Positions 26,031-40,600 of a DNA stretch of 64,000 nt are shown piece by piece (positions within the stretch are counted from its first letter, which is position 1; each line of letters begins with the position of its first letter). The translations under genes were made by a program, and so were the position numbers. Under the pieces are notes generated by a model that was not told the origin of the DNA, searched no databases, and was given only the letters and a program-made list of their open reading frames with translations. This stretch comes from Phoronis australis (lineage: Eukaryota; Phoronida; Phoronidae), in contig NMRA01000277.1 of assembly GCA_002633005.1 (NCBI GenBank), positions 478,144 through 542,143 on the forward strand. Reading direction: 5' to 3'.

Positions 26031-27799
26031 GCAATATGCCTCTAGAGACCAAAGACCAACCTTATTCTCTAGAGTAATATCGGAGCCCATGCTACTGGCT
26101 TCACCTCAGTAGTACTGACACAATCGCTAGCAAGAGGCTGACCTTATATACAACAGCTTTAAATCTACAATTTCCAGAAAATAATCCCATGGCGTTTTTT
26201 TTTTCAGCAATGATAATAGCAGTGTTGATTTTTCAAAATCGATGAACTATACACACATGTATGAACTCGAAAATTGAAAATCTATACCGCGGCCGCAACC
26301 CGGCTAGGCTGCATGCTTTTTTACTTGCCTAATTACTGTTGATAAGAGGTCTTCGCATACAATAAACAGCATGTCCAATAGGCTGTTGCAAAAGCTGCCT
26401 GAATTTTAGAAAGCTTTGATAACGACGCCGTGCAAAGAAAATTTTGCTCTTTCCTGGACTCGGGCACGTACATGTACGGTACTACACACCAAAATGAATA
26501 GTGACTGGGTGAAGTTGCCTGTAGCCTTGAGTTCGTACTACAGCCTTGAGAAACGTTTCAGTTTATAAAACATTAGCCTGACACTATAATAACAACATAG
26601 TCAAATGGTTTGTTATTAAGCATGATAAAAAATTGAACCTTCAAAACGTTACTGTCATTGCCAGTGTAAAAATATGATAGCATATTACTGTACGTATTTT
26701 ACCCGCACTAGACCCAACATTTGAAAGTATCCCACGTAACCGAGACCGCCACTCACTGCAACGCAAACCGTTAAACAATTCGGAGAGTCATCGACTGGAG
26801 TTGGCGGCACCTCCTTACTCAACCCTTTTATCATGGACGAAATTGTATACGTCGGAAAACCCTCCCGGTACTCATAAGAGACGGCTTCATAATGGCCTAG
26901 CTTTCTAGTATTGATGCCCGGGCAGCGTGCGCGTACCATGGTGTATGTATAACGCTTTTTATGTGGAAAATATACTCACGTTATATTCCGCTTTCAAGAT
27001 TTTTTGGCGGAATATTGATGCAATGGCAATCGTGATCAAGCCAACCCGCTTCATCGCATTCTACACCGAACGCCTGGTTTGGATCAGTGCCAGACAGCTT
27101 CGCTCGAGTAGAGTTTATTGATGCTGAGCTTGGTTGGTCTACGCCTAGTAGTTTAGTGACTTGTCGACTAGTGTTTATGTAGTTAGTCTATGATATAACT
27201 GACTCAAAAAAGTATGTATCACTGAACGACGTTTAGCTGAATGGCATCCAGTCTCAGTTACATTGGCGTACACTATAGTTAGGCCGGCAAATTGTTTAAG
27301 AATTGTGTGTAGACTTGTGCACAAGTTCATTTTCATCATTACTTATCTGTTGATTTTTTACCAGTTTCCACTCTCGGGGGACCATCTGAGCTCTGACACT
27401 GAAAAATGTTCTGTAATGGTGCCACTGAGCAGTCGGTCATCAAAAAATGTCTCCCGATGTAAAAGTGATTTGAAATGTTGGATTAAAATGTTGTGCTTAT
27501 TCCGCTATACCAAAAATATCAACTTGAAATCTAGAAAAAATGCGTGTTAGTTACTTTCGCTTTCACTTTGACAAAGTATCCGAATACTGCATCCGGTTGG
27601 CATGCAGCGCATGTCTGCTAGCTATATTTACTAATTCACCGACGAGAGTGAAAGCGTCTATTGCCGGGCAGCTGGTTTGACAAGAGTTCACGCGTATGCA
27701 TGTAGCTGGCTTTTCATTGCGAGTAGATTATACAATTCAGTATATTCTCATTCGATGTCATTGACACGTGACAAGTTTATGAGGATTTGAAGACCAAGT

Positions 27800-27917
27800 T
27801 GAAATCGCACCCGTTCTACTGACGGGTTGGCTTTATTAGAACTTGATTTGCCACGCCACGCCGTTGTGTTGTCGTTTACGGGAGGTGTAGCCTATTGTCA
27901 GTTGGGCAACCTATAAG
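27800..27917 (+). other. Possible 5' UTR exon of the NB-ARC/TPR gene
   Basis: A near-perfect donor, AAG|GTAAGT, lies at 27917/27918 on the plus strand, about 730 bp before the acceptor-like TTTAG at 28644-28648 that precedes the first coding exon. I see no long open frame leading into it, so it would be untranslated. The left boundary is a guess. Confidence 0.25.
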
Positions 27918-28666
27918 GTAAGTGCGCCCCGTACTACGTAATGACTGCAGTAACTGTTGTGTCCTGATATGATTCATATGGTACAGACCATATAGGAAGT
28001 GACGACATATTCTTAGATATATGATTAGTGCATCTGACCTCATGTTTTCGGAGAATATTCTTGTTTATTGCAATATCCCATCCCTTATTTAGTAATTACT
28101 ATACAGTAGCTTTACGAATCCTCTAAGTGTTATTGCTTGTAGTTTAGTTAGTTCCAATAAAGTATTTGACACAGCGAGTCTTATAATTATATTCTGACTT
28201 CATAGTATCAGAATGTTAAATACTGCAACCTGAACTTGATGTTAAGACTAACTTAGGTGCATCGGGTTTATTTAAAAAGGAAATTGCTCATGCATAACTG
28301 TACGTAGTCCCGCCGCCAGGCTTAGTCTGCATGCGAAGACTCTGGGTCACCGGCAGTGCAACTCAACGAGGATAACGTCAGAGTGACGTGTAAATATTAA
28401 ATCCGGTCTAGGCTTACTGTAACACAAGACTAGCGGTGAACATGAGTTTCCAGTGGACTGATGTCTGCGATAATCTCGTTTTACTGTTTTAAGAGTGCGT
28501 ATGCCTGCTTTCAGTTCCCGTGTGGCATCAAAGGCACAGCAGTGTGTTCGAGATAGCCGCAACACCAACACGGGACTGTGCCGCAAAGCTATGTTAAAAC
28601 ATGACATCAGTGATGTACTGTACACCTGTCGGCCTGCCACTCATTTAGACAGTTACTGTTAATTTG

Positions 28667-31600
28667 ATGAAAGCAATGACTGAGACCTATCTGCAGCTAT
28701 TCAAGAAGGACTTTGAATTAGGTGACGAGGACGATATATTTGTTGGACGAAGACAGGAGCGTGAAGATATCAAGGCGCGTCTGAAGACGTTCGCCAGTGT
28801 GGTTTCAATTTGTGGACCCCCCTTGGTTGGGAAATCCAGATTGGCAAAGCAGGTAAAACTACAATAGCTGGCAACTGGTAGCTAAATACGTAATTTTCTA
28901 ATCCGCACATGTACATGTATGTGTAGCTGTTTATCCATGCTTGAACGCACATGCCGCGAAGTTATGAACTACATACACAAAAAAACAATAGACAAATATT
29001 TATTTTTGAAACGTTGAAAGTTGCCAATAAACTGACAAAAGGTCTTCTATTTTAGCCACAAATTTCCGGGAAATTGAACAACTCAACATAACAATGTGTA
29101 CTTAGTACGCGTTCTTGTAGAAATTCTTAATTTAATAACGTGGCATTCATCTTATGACCTTCCGCATCACCCTCCAGAAAAGCTGAGTTCAACGGCTTGA
29201 CGGTTCAGGCCTGGGGTGTGTTCCGGGAACAAAGTTTTTTGCTAGAAAAGCGCCCAAGATCACGCAAAATCACGCGACCGAAAGGTTGTAGTAGCCTAGT
29301 GCTTCTGCTGTCACTGAAGCGACTGGTTGACAATGGAGTGCTGAATTACTAGAACCCGAGAGATATGGAATATAATTTACAGTTTACGTTCTATAAACGA
29401 AGATGTGTTAGACGCAAGTGTACTCGGCTGACGAATCGGGCCTGCGCTGGGAACGCAGCTCAGCCCGGTTAATGTCACTCGTTTCCTTCTTGTACGTGAC
29501 GTGTTGAGGTTGTGCTAACTGCGTACGTACACACTCCTTAATTTTTATTGTTAGAGCTTCAGGTAAATAAAATAATTTTGATAAGCCAGTGATAACTACA
29601 TGTATATGTTCGTGACGAGCACGATAAACAAACCTTGTCAGGGACCAGTTCCACCAAAACTCTAATGTTTTTGTCAGTGTAGGGATTTGAAAAAGAGTAG
29701 AACACTAGTTACGCAAAAACATTTAACTTACTTGGGCGGATCCAGGATTTTGAGTTGGGGGGGCAGAGCAGAATTTTAGCCAGGATTTTGCCCGTCAGAC
29801 ATTCGCACCCCCGAACTGCCAAATTGAATTTGGGAGAATTTAAGAGGGGGGGCCAATACTCTACATGTATACATCTATAATTTGTTGGTTGGCGAGTTTC
29901 AAGATGTCAAATAAGCGGGAAGTTAAATTCTTTTACCGAAGTTCAGTTGACATGTGTTCGTAAACATTAAAACAACGCAGCCGTATTATGAACGGCGATA
30001 ACCATATTCACTGTCATTTGTTTAGGTTATCACCGGAAAGGTTTTATCTCTCTCTGGTCTGTGTTGATGGCTGCGCATGCGTGGGGTTATCAGTGCTTTG
30101 ACTTTCCCTTGGCCGATCGATACACATAGACATTACACGAACTCGTGTCCGTTCATATAAAAACATATCAATATACAGCTGTACAAGTATTTGGGAAAAC
30201 GAACTGTAGTCTGTTGTGTGCAAACTGTTCACATTCCGGACGTCTTATATGTGGTGATAAATATGTCAATGACACTTGAGAGCCATTTCAGTCACAGTCC
30301 TGGAAAGCAGTCAGAACTGACGAGGTTTACCTCATTGTATATATCAGAATAATAAATAAATAAATAGAATAACATTTTTTGACTTGTAGTCATTACTAGA
30401 GTATGCACATGCGGGTGCAATGTACGTAAAATGTCATTCTGGAAGAAGCGTTGGTGTCGTACAGAACGCGTATTCTTTCAGCCTGATTGTTATTTTTTCT
30501 TTCAGAATCGCTGTATAAGATTTTTAATGAGAACAAACGAATGAATGTCGCTGTAACAATTTACAGTCATGAGTTATTCTGAGCTGCAAAAGTAGTTCGG
30601 TAACGTGGACACTCAGAAAAAGAATGCTGAACGCCAATTGGAATTGCCTGGTTTTTCCAAGCCCATAGTGTCTAGATTTTTCTGCAGAACTCCAATTCGT
30701 TCAGGTTCACCCTGAAAAATATACGTACTCCTTACAGGTATTTTCACTAATAACGAGGAGAACGTGAGTAGCACCGACTTCACCATTGCTGTCATTTTCT
30801 GTTGTTCGCAATAGCACGTTAAATGTTTCTATGTTTGGGGTTTTCTGAGAATGTGAAACATCAATACTGCTCGATGACTTAAAGATGCTTTTCGCCCTGT
30901 TTTGTTGACGTAGGCCTCTCAACAATTCTTATTGTGGCCGTAGTGATAATTTATTTCCGTTAGCAACAAGAACAGTGTAACCACCAAGGACTCGATTAAA
31001 TGCGCTTGTCCAACCTAAATGTTATGGCTTCGAAAATGGCGCGTTTACGTGAGATCCGAATGAGAGGGAAATTTTATCAGTGTAAGGAGTATCATGAGGC
31101 TTAGAGGAGGCAGTGTGACCTAGTGTGATAGATGTCTGTTTTCTTTCATTGAGGTTGTGGGTTCGAGTCCCACTGGATCACACTGCTAATCCCTTGAGTC
31201 AGGTTTCTAGCTCGGTTTTAACTACATGTTAATAAAGCGTAAAAATGGTTCCAGGTGATCAGTGCACTGTGCCCACTGGTCTGGTACAACGTATTTATGA
31301 GGCCGATTTTCAGAAGCAAAAGTTCTATGTTCATTTTAGGCAGCTAAACATACATGTACGGTGAAATGAGGTATTAACAAGCCTAGCTATTGAGTGGAAA
31401 TAGACGGTGACGATGAGCACTGAAAGATTCGTAATTGCTGAAGACGGAGATGAAAGCATATCGAACCGTGTAAAAAACCACAAAATGTTCTGTTTACCCT
31501 CTCTATGTTATGCTTTGCATCATTACAGGTCTTTGGTGAGCTTCTTCAAGAGAGCCTCGACCGAGAAGTACACGTGCGACTATTTTACGTCAATTTCGGG

Positions 31601-34600
31601 AACGAAAAAGACATTGTTCAATCGAACTTTGCTTCCTTCATCACGCGAACCATTTTGCAGAGTTTATCGTTTCTGTCCGCGTACGGTGGCGCTGACAACA
31701 ATCGTCCTTGTGATGACGTCATATCGCAATTAAACGAGTTCACAACAGATGGCTCGTTTTGTTTGCTACTGTTGGACAACTGCGATGCCGTCGTTTCGCT
31801 TAAAAAGGCGAGAAATGAGTTCAAGTCAGTGTGTTGTTCGATAGCAAGCCATTGTAAAAACGTACGGATAGTGACTACCTCACGCTTTAAGATAAACTTT
31901 GCAAGAGCCCTGGGTAAACGTCACTATAATAAGAAAGTGAACACTCTAACAGTACCGGAAGCGGTTGAACTTCTGGTTAAGGTTGCTCCCACTGTTGAAT
32001 ATGGCGTAAACGCAGAGGAATTAGCGACCCGCTGCTATGGCCTCCCAAAAGTGCTGCTTGTCGTCGCTCGCATGCTGAGCGAGCGCCTTGAAGTTTTGTC
32101 ACCAGAGGAAGTTTGTGAACTTTTAAAACGAATGTCGCTTCTCGATTTCCTGAATTCGAGCCTTTTCACATATGATACTGACGTTGTTAGTGAACTAGAA
32201 TCGTCCCTTAACTTCGTTACCGATTGTGTTCGAACATATTGGGCGGCGCTGAATGTTATGTCTGGAGAGTTTTCCGCCCATGCTGCGTGTGCCATCGTAG
32301 GCGGGAGTTCTGTCGCTGAAGTAAAAGAAAGCGCTCTTATACCTCTGGTCGATCATAACCTGCTGGAGTTCTCGGAATTGAGTAAAACGTTTAGGGTACT
32401 TCCTTTTCTACGCACAATTGTCTCCCAGATAATGTATGAAGTAGCTGAGAGCGACACCATACGAGAGAGATTCGTCAAGTATTTCGGTAAATGTCTGCTC
32501 GAAATTAACCGCCACTGCTCCGGACTCAGTTACTATGACGTCAGCTCCAAGCATGCACATGAAATGACCAATATTCGACAGCTGTTGCACGAAGCCATCA
32601 ACTGTCAGGAAAATGTTTATCCAGTTTTCTATAAGGTAATTTCTTTTCAACGAATTTTTAGTTCCGGGTTGAAAACTAATGTACATGTGTAATCTTGGTT
32701 TCTCGGTATATTAGTTTTCCCATTTGCGTTTTCATTGACTCGGCATCTGCGAATTTTTTGTACTTGTTTTTGCATACTTTTCGTTTTCGTCACATAAGGA
32801 ATGCAGATTTGACACGTCAGAGATCAGTATTCTGAGCATGCGTAGAAGGTAAGCCTAGCAATCAGAAGGAAATTTGGATTTTTTCACACTTTTTTGTGAT
32901 GGTCATTCAAAGAATTGGTGCCATGCAGAATAGCGTTTCAATTTCTTGGAAAGTGGAGGCTTCATATAATTTTTCCAGGCAATAGAATCTTGGCTTGTGC
33001 CATGGTGGTATCTACCTGGTGGAGATTTGTATTTGCAAATCGCGGTAGACAACGACATTCGAAATCACAAGCACTGATCTAGGTGTGGAGAAGGACAATT
33101 ACCGCATTAGCACTGACGTCAGGGCAATAATTACTGGTCTAAGCAAATTAAACTATAGTGTACTAAAACTGGTGAATTTTCGATCTTTTTGACTTTCTAA
33201 AATTAAATTCACTGTGAAAAGTTACATGTATGTTGGAATGAGTTTTCCGATAAAATACTATAAATATTAGACCAAAAACCGATGTCGTCGTTTCTGTTTT
33301 GTTGACCAGTTGACGCCACCGGTGTACGTCATTGGTTTCTATGACTTGTGAGCTCAAAAAACAGGTCGCAGGAACGTTTCCCAATGGGCTTGCTGGTTAT
33401 CAGGTCCAGGGGTCTAAATTTTTTACTCGAACTTGTTTGAAATTTATCTTCTAATTTTGTGTAAACTCAAGACATTTGATCATTTTATGCTCGTGCACAT
33501 AATGGTTTGTGTGAATATTCGTCTTATTCTTGTTTGCACTTGATGACCCCGGAATTAAAGCTTAAAGTTCCAGTCTGAACTCGAAATGTCTGGTTTTTAC
33601 TCGAAACCTCGAGTTTTCAGCAGAGGTTTTAGCTCAAATGGAGTGCTATATCAGGTGCAAAATTTTGATTAGAAACACATCAACTGTATGCATCAACCGT
33701 AATGTACATGCACGTCAGCACTTATACCGAGTTCGCTCAAAAGTGGAATGTAGAAAATACAACCAGGTTAAATTCGATTCCTGGGAAACTGCTTTTCTCT
33801 GGAATGAAAAAAATGTATGAATGGTATTCGTATTGTAACTTTGCTTTAAAATAAGTGTGTGCTGTACTGCGACTTGCTCACTCCCACTGTTTTACACCAG
33901 AAATCAGTGTTGGGTGATTTGTAGGCAAAAGGACCTAATTCGGTGTCGTCGGTATGTCTTTCGTAAAAGCTCACTACAGCCTGCTGGATCGGCATGACAT
34001 TTATAAGGCTATTCTTTACTTATTTTTCACAAAATTTATTGTCAAAATTGCCATTTATTTTACATAAAATAATGAAAAATTTACCAAAAGTTGTTTTATG
34101 ACGTCTGCATAGTACAAAATATATTTATAATGGACTAAATTTTTCTGAATCTTTATTTCTGTGGAGAAATTAAACAATAGAATTTCACTTGTCGGGCATA
34201 ACCTACATGTACATGCACTTTATGCTTAAGAGGTGAAAAATTCTCCTAAATCTCACGGTTTAATATGAGAAATACTGACCAAATTATTAGACTTTTTCAG
34301 CACTTAGTAGAAAAATGGTGTTATCTCTATGGTTTGTATCATGTTAGTAGAGTGTTTCCGATACGTCCGTAGGTTGGAAAAGAAGCCCATTTCTTCCTGT
34401 CACTCGTGGCGCCTAATGAGAGCATTGACTTTTACAATGCATGCCGGGAATCCGCTAAGAAGTTCGGTACGAAAGAAGAAGAAAGTCAGATGCTTGTGAA
34501 TTATGGAGATATGAAATACGACCATCGAGGTTAGTTAAAGCATCTGTTTGGTGGGTACACCGTCACTAATTTCCTCCTCATTTTCCGAATCATTACACGA

Positions 34601-37600
34601 GACCTCGGGTATTTTCGTAGCCTCAAATTTACTATCGAAGGGGAACGTTTTGCGCGTGTGGGGCTCCAGTGATACAGCAACTCGTGACTTTCAAACTAGA
34701 GATTGACAGGTCGCACACGCGCCGACAGCGTTTACCTCGATCTGAGTGGAAATTTTGAGCTTACGAAAAAACCCAAGGTGTTCCGAATAAACGGGCCGCT
34801 GATATAAGGGCTCGTTGTCTCCCATTCAGGCTAAGTACATGTAACCTAGGTGAGAGCCAATGCGTTTCAGTCAGTGAGACAAGACTAATCGTGGCCATTA
34901 CTCCACAGCAGAATTTTTTTAAATTACACTATACAAATAGCTGTTGAGCATACACTGCACATGTATTTGTCTCGACATCCATATTAAATATAAGTTTCAC
35001 ACCAGCTAATTTCCTAACACTGTGGAAAACGCGGACGCTTTATCGGAGACTACCTTCCGCGTCATACGGTAATTAACCTTCTTGGTTTGATACAGTAAGA
35101 CTACAAAATGTATATTAACAGATAAAGAACTATCACTAGTATTCTTGGGTCGATCGTTTAAAGCTTCCAGCTTTCTACAGATTTACAGGACATATGCTAG
35201 ATCCTCTTATTAAAAACGGACTAGCCGGTTGGACACCAATGGCCCAACGCTTTAAATCAAGTACGCTCACACGTTCATCATTGCGAATAACTTTCGAAGT
35301 CCCTGCGTATGCCTGATCTGTCTTCCTTGTGTTTAAAGTTGTTTCATTCACACATTGCGCATATTCATCCAAAAAGTTCTCACTCACATTCTCTGGTTCG
35401 TCCGACGTGTTTGCCCCTGGCGCACAATCTACGGTCAGGGGATTTAAAAAGGAACAAGACTCATCCATTGTCAGCATGTCGGCGGAGTTACAACACCATA
35501 TATATGATATATGGTTCTAAAGGTTGTCAACCAATACATGGATTCATTTTCACTCGCCAGTGCTCTCCTTCACGACTTAGTGTTCAAACAGAACTTTAAA
35601 AAACGCGCTTTTATTGTAAGTTTGTGTTGAAGGCATGCCGGCAGAAGAATGCCAAACGATCTACGAAGAGGCGGAGCAGCTGCTGAAAGACTTTCCCAGA
35701 AGTGACGTCATGTCAGAGCTCCTGGTTAAAAAGGGGTGGGTGCATTACAGATCAGGACAGTTCCGGGCATCCGTCAGGTAACTGGTTAAGTCGTTTTGTA
35801 TGCCTGGTACAGAATTGCCATTTGAATTCCTGGACGTGCATCTAGAGACGATGCAATCGTGACTTGAACTGTTTGGAGGATATCTGTTTTTAAAAATGTT
35901 TAGTTTGTGTCACCAAATAAATGACTTTTTGTCGGTTAACCGTGGCGAATTTGGGGAGGCAAGGTGTCCATGCCTTCAAAAATTCTCCCAATTCCATTTG
36001 CCTGTTCGAGGGTGCGAAAGTCTGAAGGGAAAATCCTGGCTAATGCCCTGCCTTGCCTCCCCCCCCCCCTTCAATTCAAAATCCTGGATCGGCTCCTGGT
36101 GAAGTGGTGCTCGTCCTGTTTGAGTGTGTAGAAATTCACCGTCGTAGCCGAGTTTTTATACTCTTAAAGCAATATAAGACCCTCTTCCATCACGAAAACC
36201 AACTTTTGATTTAGACCAGTTTTCGTGAAATGAGTCCCTATGTCAAATTAAATGTGATTTTGGGATTTCAAAAGAAATTTCGGTTCTTTCCGCTTAAGAT
36301 CAGACTCTACAAGTTGCTTTTAATAGCAGTAATTATTTTTAGTCCGAATATGATTTCAACTATTCATTTTTTGTAAACTCACAAATCGTTTCTTACATGT
36401 ATTTGGTTAAAGAACAAATTGGGAGTAGTCACAGTTAACTGTGCGTAGCTTACATGTAAATCAAAAGATCTCATTTCAGACGGTACGGTGGTTTATCACC
36501 TCTCACCTTGCCATCCCCAGATCATTACGTTGATTGAAACTCCATCATGGCTTTGTTTTATGACTTGGCATCCGTGACGGTGTGGTGAAGGCTTAGAGCG
36601 TATTAAGATTTGGGATCCGTAGCATTACACTTACAACACTTTAGCAAAAATACACTGAATTAGACGTCGTTTGCATTTTCAAAATCTGGTGCGCAACACG
36701 GACGAGTTTGACAGAGACGAAACGCAATGTCTTTCATTCACAGAAATTTCGATACGTTCCACATATTATGTGAAACCTTTGAATATCCGACCCCACAACA
36801 GTGTCGACTCGCCAGCATAATGGGCGCAATGCCGAGCCCAAATGTATGTTGGGCCGTTGAGGGGAAAGTGTTCCCGTAAAATTAAGCTCGTAATTACGAG
36901 CGTAAATTAAATTGCAAAAATGTTGCAGTAAAATACGCCCGTAAATCAAATGGGGGAAATGTCGCCGTAAATTACGTCCGTAAAATACCTTAAAAATATC
37001 ATCCAGATGCTAAAACACTTTTTAACACCAGCAACGCAAGTATTGTTCATAAAAATATTGTTTTTGCTTCTTACATTCCACAGAAAGTAATTAACTGCGA
37101 CGCAAATCACACCGCCCATAAGTCGTAGCCCCTTCGAGTGCCCCAGGAAAAAAATCTCAACCAATCAGCGTAAAGTGCTTCATATGACATCATCGTGACC
37201 ACGGAATTACTCGGAAGCCACACTGCGTAACAGCTGAGTGCCATTTCTTGGACGTTCTGTACTTGACAATCTCTGGGCTAAGATGCTTCGTTGCGTGGTG
37301 TACGGGTGTACCAATGTCAGCGGCAATGGCATACATGTACATTTGCATAACTTCCCCACCTATCCCGCCCTGTGCCGTCACGGTGCTTGGAATAGATTCT
37401 AATCTGGCGACAAAATTCCCAACATGAAAGTTTTTGTATCAAGCAAACTACACTTTGTAATAAACATTGTGCAAATTGCCTGATAACAATTCAGACGAAG
37501 CGTTTCTGTTCCTGTGGATCATGCTTTGCAAATAAATCGCCATGACACGTCAACATGCAGAGTAGATCTCGACCAATAGCTAATATCACCTTTCCAAGTC

Positions 37601-40600
37601 CAGAAGTCACAACTATCCTGACTAAGGATAAATTCAAGACCAATTTCGTAAAGTTAACGGGTCTAAATCAAAAATCGGCTTTGCGCAGGTTCATTGAGGT
37701 GCATGTCACTCGATCTTAGATTTCTATGCTTGCAGATGTTGCGAGAGAGCCATGGAAATCGAGACTAAGTGTGGTCGAAGACAGTGTAATCGCCTGATCT
37801 CCAAGATCTTGTCAATTGCTGGGATATCGTTGAACTGTTTAGGTAGGCATAACATATCTCATTAAACAAGCGGCTATAATGATTGTTTACGTGACTTAAA
37901 GTTCCGGTTACAAATTACTCCCCATCCACCCTGATTACCTACAGACAGTGCATTACCACACCTTTTGTGTTTTCAACGTAATAAACCTAATATGATAGAA
38001 ACAATTACAGGAGGCAGTACTTTCGGATTTACAGGATCAATTAACTCGGATATGTCTTTATGAATGGGGACTTTTTGCTTAGCTAGGGTAAAGCACCTCG
38101 CCTAGCCTAGTCTTGTTGTGCCAAGGTCCGGCACGTTTCACCATTCATTGAAATTTCTCAAAGTCCCTGAAAAATGTTATACGTTCTCGCCCGAAATATC
38201 CTCAGAGCTGTTTAAAATGACTGATTTTCGAACCGTGGTGGGCAAATACACTGTAATGGCATCTGCACTGTACATCGTATTCTGTGCAGTAATTTCTTGT
38301 CAATAATTTGTCTTCCGTAATTGTGTTTGTATTAATCGATGGAAGTGGCGTATCGTTGCCGGCCTAGATCAGAGAATGTGTTGGTATATAATGTACGTGT
38401 ATTCGTTGTTTCCTGTTTTATCAGTCGCCACCACGGCTCGGAAATCGTGGCTTTCAGAGATCTCTATTAATAGCTATCGATCGAGAAAGTGTGAGTTTTC
38501 GGAGACTTGAGAATGGTTTACTTTTAAGTATTTTATCGCCTTAAAAGTCGTTAACCAAACATCTATCAAGGTAATTTGACTGTCAAATTACAAAAGTATG
38601 TCGTATGGGGAGCACACTACAACTTCCGAACGTAAAATAACCGCATAACTTGTAAACCGGCCTGCCGACGGCGTGGTCGTGACCGGAAGGGGGCGTCGTG
38701 CTCCATGAGTCCCATCTAATTCCTCCTACATGTACATGTATATCAACATGGCATTCTATGCGAGTGTTTTCCGTAACTTGTGCTGACAAAAGAATAACGT
38801 TTTGAGCAAAATACGTTGCCAACAAGTAAAATGAAACCGTCAGCGACTCAAAAACGCTTCAGAGTTAATTGAGGATGACAAACTCTTAAAATCGCAAATT
38901 CGAAAATGACGCATGTCGGTGCGCATTGTCGGTGGCTTGAGTGAGTAACGGAAATGGAATTGTTTCAAGATCAGTATAGGATACATTGCGCACTAAGTTT
39001 ATGAAAATGAGATTGTTAAGTTGATTTTTATTTTATCGATCTAAACAGGGCGAAATTTAGTTCTTTAACAACCTGATTGGTGCTGGTAATCACAGCTTTC
39101 ACCTCCAGTACCACAGACGTAGAGTTCGTGTCACGTTGTCCTGAGTTCTCCAGTAGTTAAATGTAAAAACACTTCAAGCAGAATTTCTTGATCTTCAGGT
39201 CAGTTCCATGAGGCAGAACGAAGTCTAAAAGAAGCTCTGGACATGAGAAAACAGATGAATCCTAAGTGTCCGAGTATCTTCAGCGTCTTGAATAATCTGG
39301 GACTCCTTTATTCGAAATGTAGGTGACGATATCTTCGTCTTAAAACGATCTTCCATAGACTATACCAACAACTTTAATGAAATGTGTACCAAAATAACAC
39401 GTGATTTGCTTACAAGAATCTTTCTTTTTCTAAAAGGACGTTTACCAAATATGATACCTTTTGCAATACTTTGACATTTCGACTTTGCTTTCTTCTATGT
39501 TAGAGGTCTCCATTTGCGCAGAATCAATTCTCAGCAACCTGTAACGTTAACATTACTTATCCAGGGGGGCGGTACCAAAAGGGCTTGAACTACACCAAGG
39601 TGTCACTCATGCTTAGGCGGCACTTTCACAAGGAGCCTCACAACAATGTCTCGCAAGCACTGGTGGATCTGGCGTATCAACTGCTGCATTTCGAAGGAGC
39701 TGACGGTGCAGGTATTATTGCTATACAAGTGTGGACCGATCCCGGCCATGACGTCTCGTCATATGGACCGAGGAAGAGAGATGTTTTCCTATTTCAGTAC
39801 ACGACCACTGGCATGTCACGTCCAGCCGATATCTGGTGTCCCACGGCTTAAACGCTCGAAATTACCCCAGAAGTCGTAACCGTCGGGGAAACTCTTTGTC
39901 ACCCGACATCAAACAGCAAAGTTCACTAGACAATTTTTCACTCTGAAATTACCTTCAAAGACACAGGCGTTTCGGTGAATGTCGACATAGTTTCGTTATT
40001 TGGGTCAGTTCTGTTTCATTTGTCCAACGTGGGGAACAGCCAGTAGAAACTCTCGAGTGAGAGCATCCGTTTTTCATTGTACCCTCAAAAAACGACCCTA
40101 ATAAAGTATGAATTGTCCGTAGCCATATTTTTCACTTTCTGAAATAGAAGAAGCTATGACCTACAACGTTTCAAAGTAGGTGTTCTGCCCGTTCAATTCC
40201 TAAGATACACTATTGACACTGGGTGGTAGTTTCTTGGGCTATTTTTACACCCAATTGGCAATACGTTATTTTGAAACGTACAGTCTAATTACTTATCTGT
40301 TTAATTGCTTGATCAAATTAGTTAGAAACACACTGAACATATACGGACGATGTGCACGTGAAGTGTTTAGTCTAAAACGTGACCATTTCTCGTATATTTG
40401 CTTGAAGCATTGATACCCAAGTTTTTGAAGTTGCTGCCTTCCCGGGGTTTGCCTCCCCCCTCCCCCCACCCTCCACCAAAAATCATTGGTCTGGGACGCG
40501 AAATCAATTTCCCGACCTGGGGGAGAGGGCGGAACTGCTGGAAATAGGGTGAAACTTGAAATTTGGCAAACGGAGAGAAAAACTTTTTCAATGTCAAATC

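Larger units (their letters stand above)
22555..27799. other. Intergenic between the two divergent large genes
   Basis: It should hold the promoters and 5' UTR exons of mitoguardin (minus) and the NB-ARC/TPR gene (plus). I see hairpins, degenerate repeats and one unidentified exon-like minus frame at 26691-26939, and nothing else that can be named. Confidence 0.5.

Noticed and set aside
31161-31183. tRNA gene at the GTTCGAGTCC B box
   Set aside because: No proper acceptor or anticodon arms; the following body is repeated elsewhere, so it is a SINE head.
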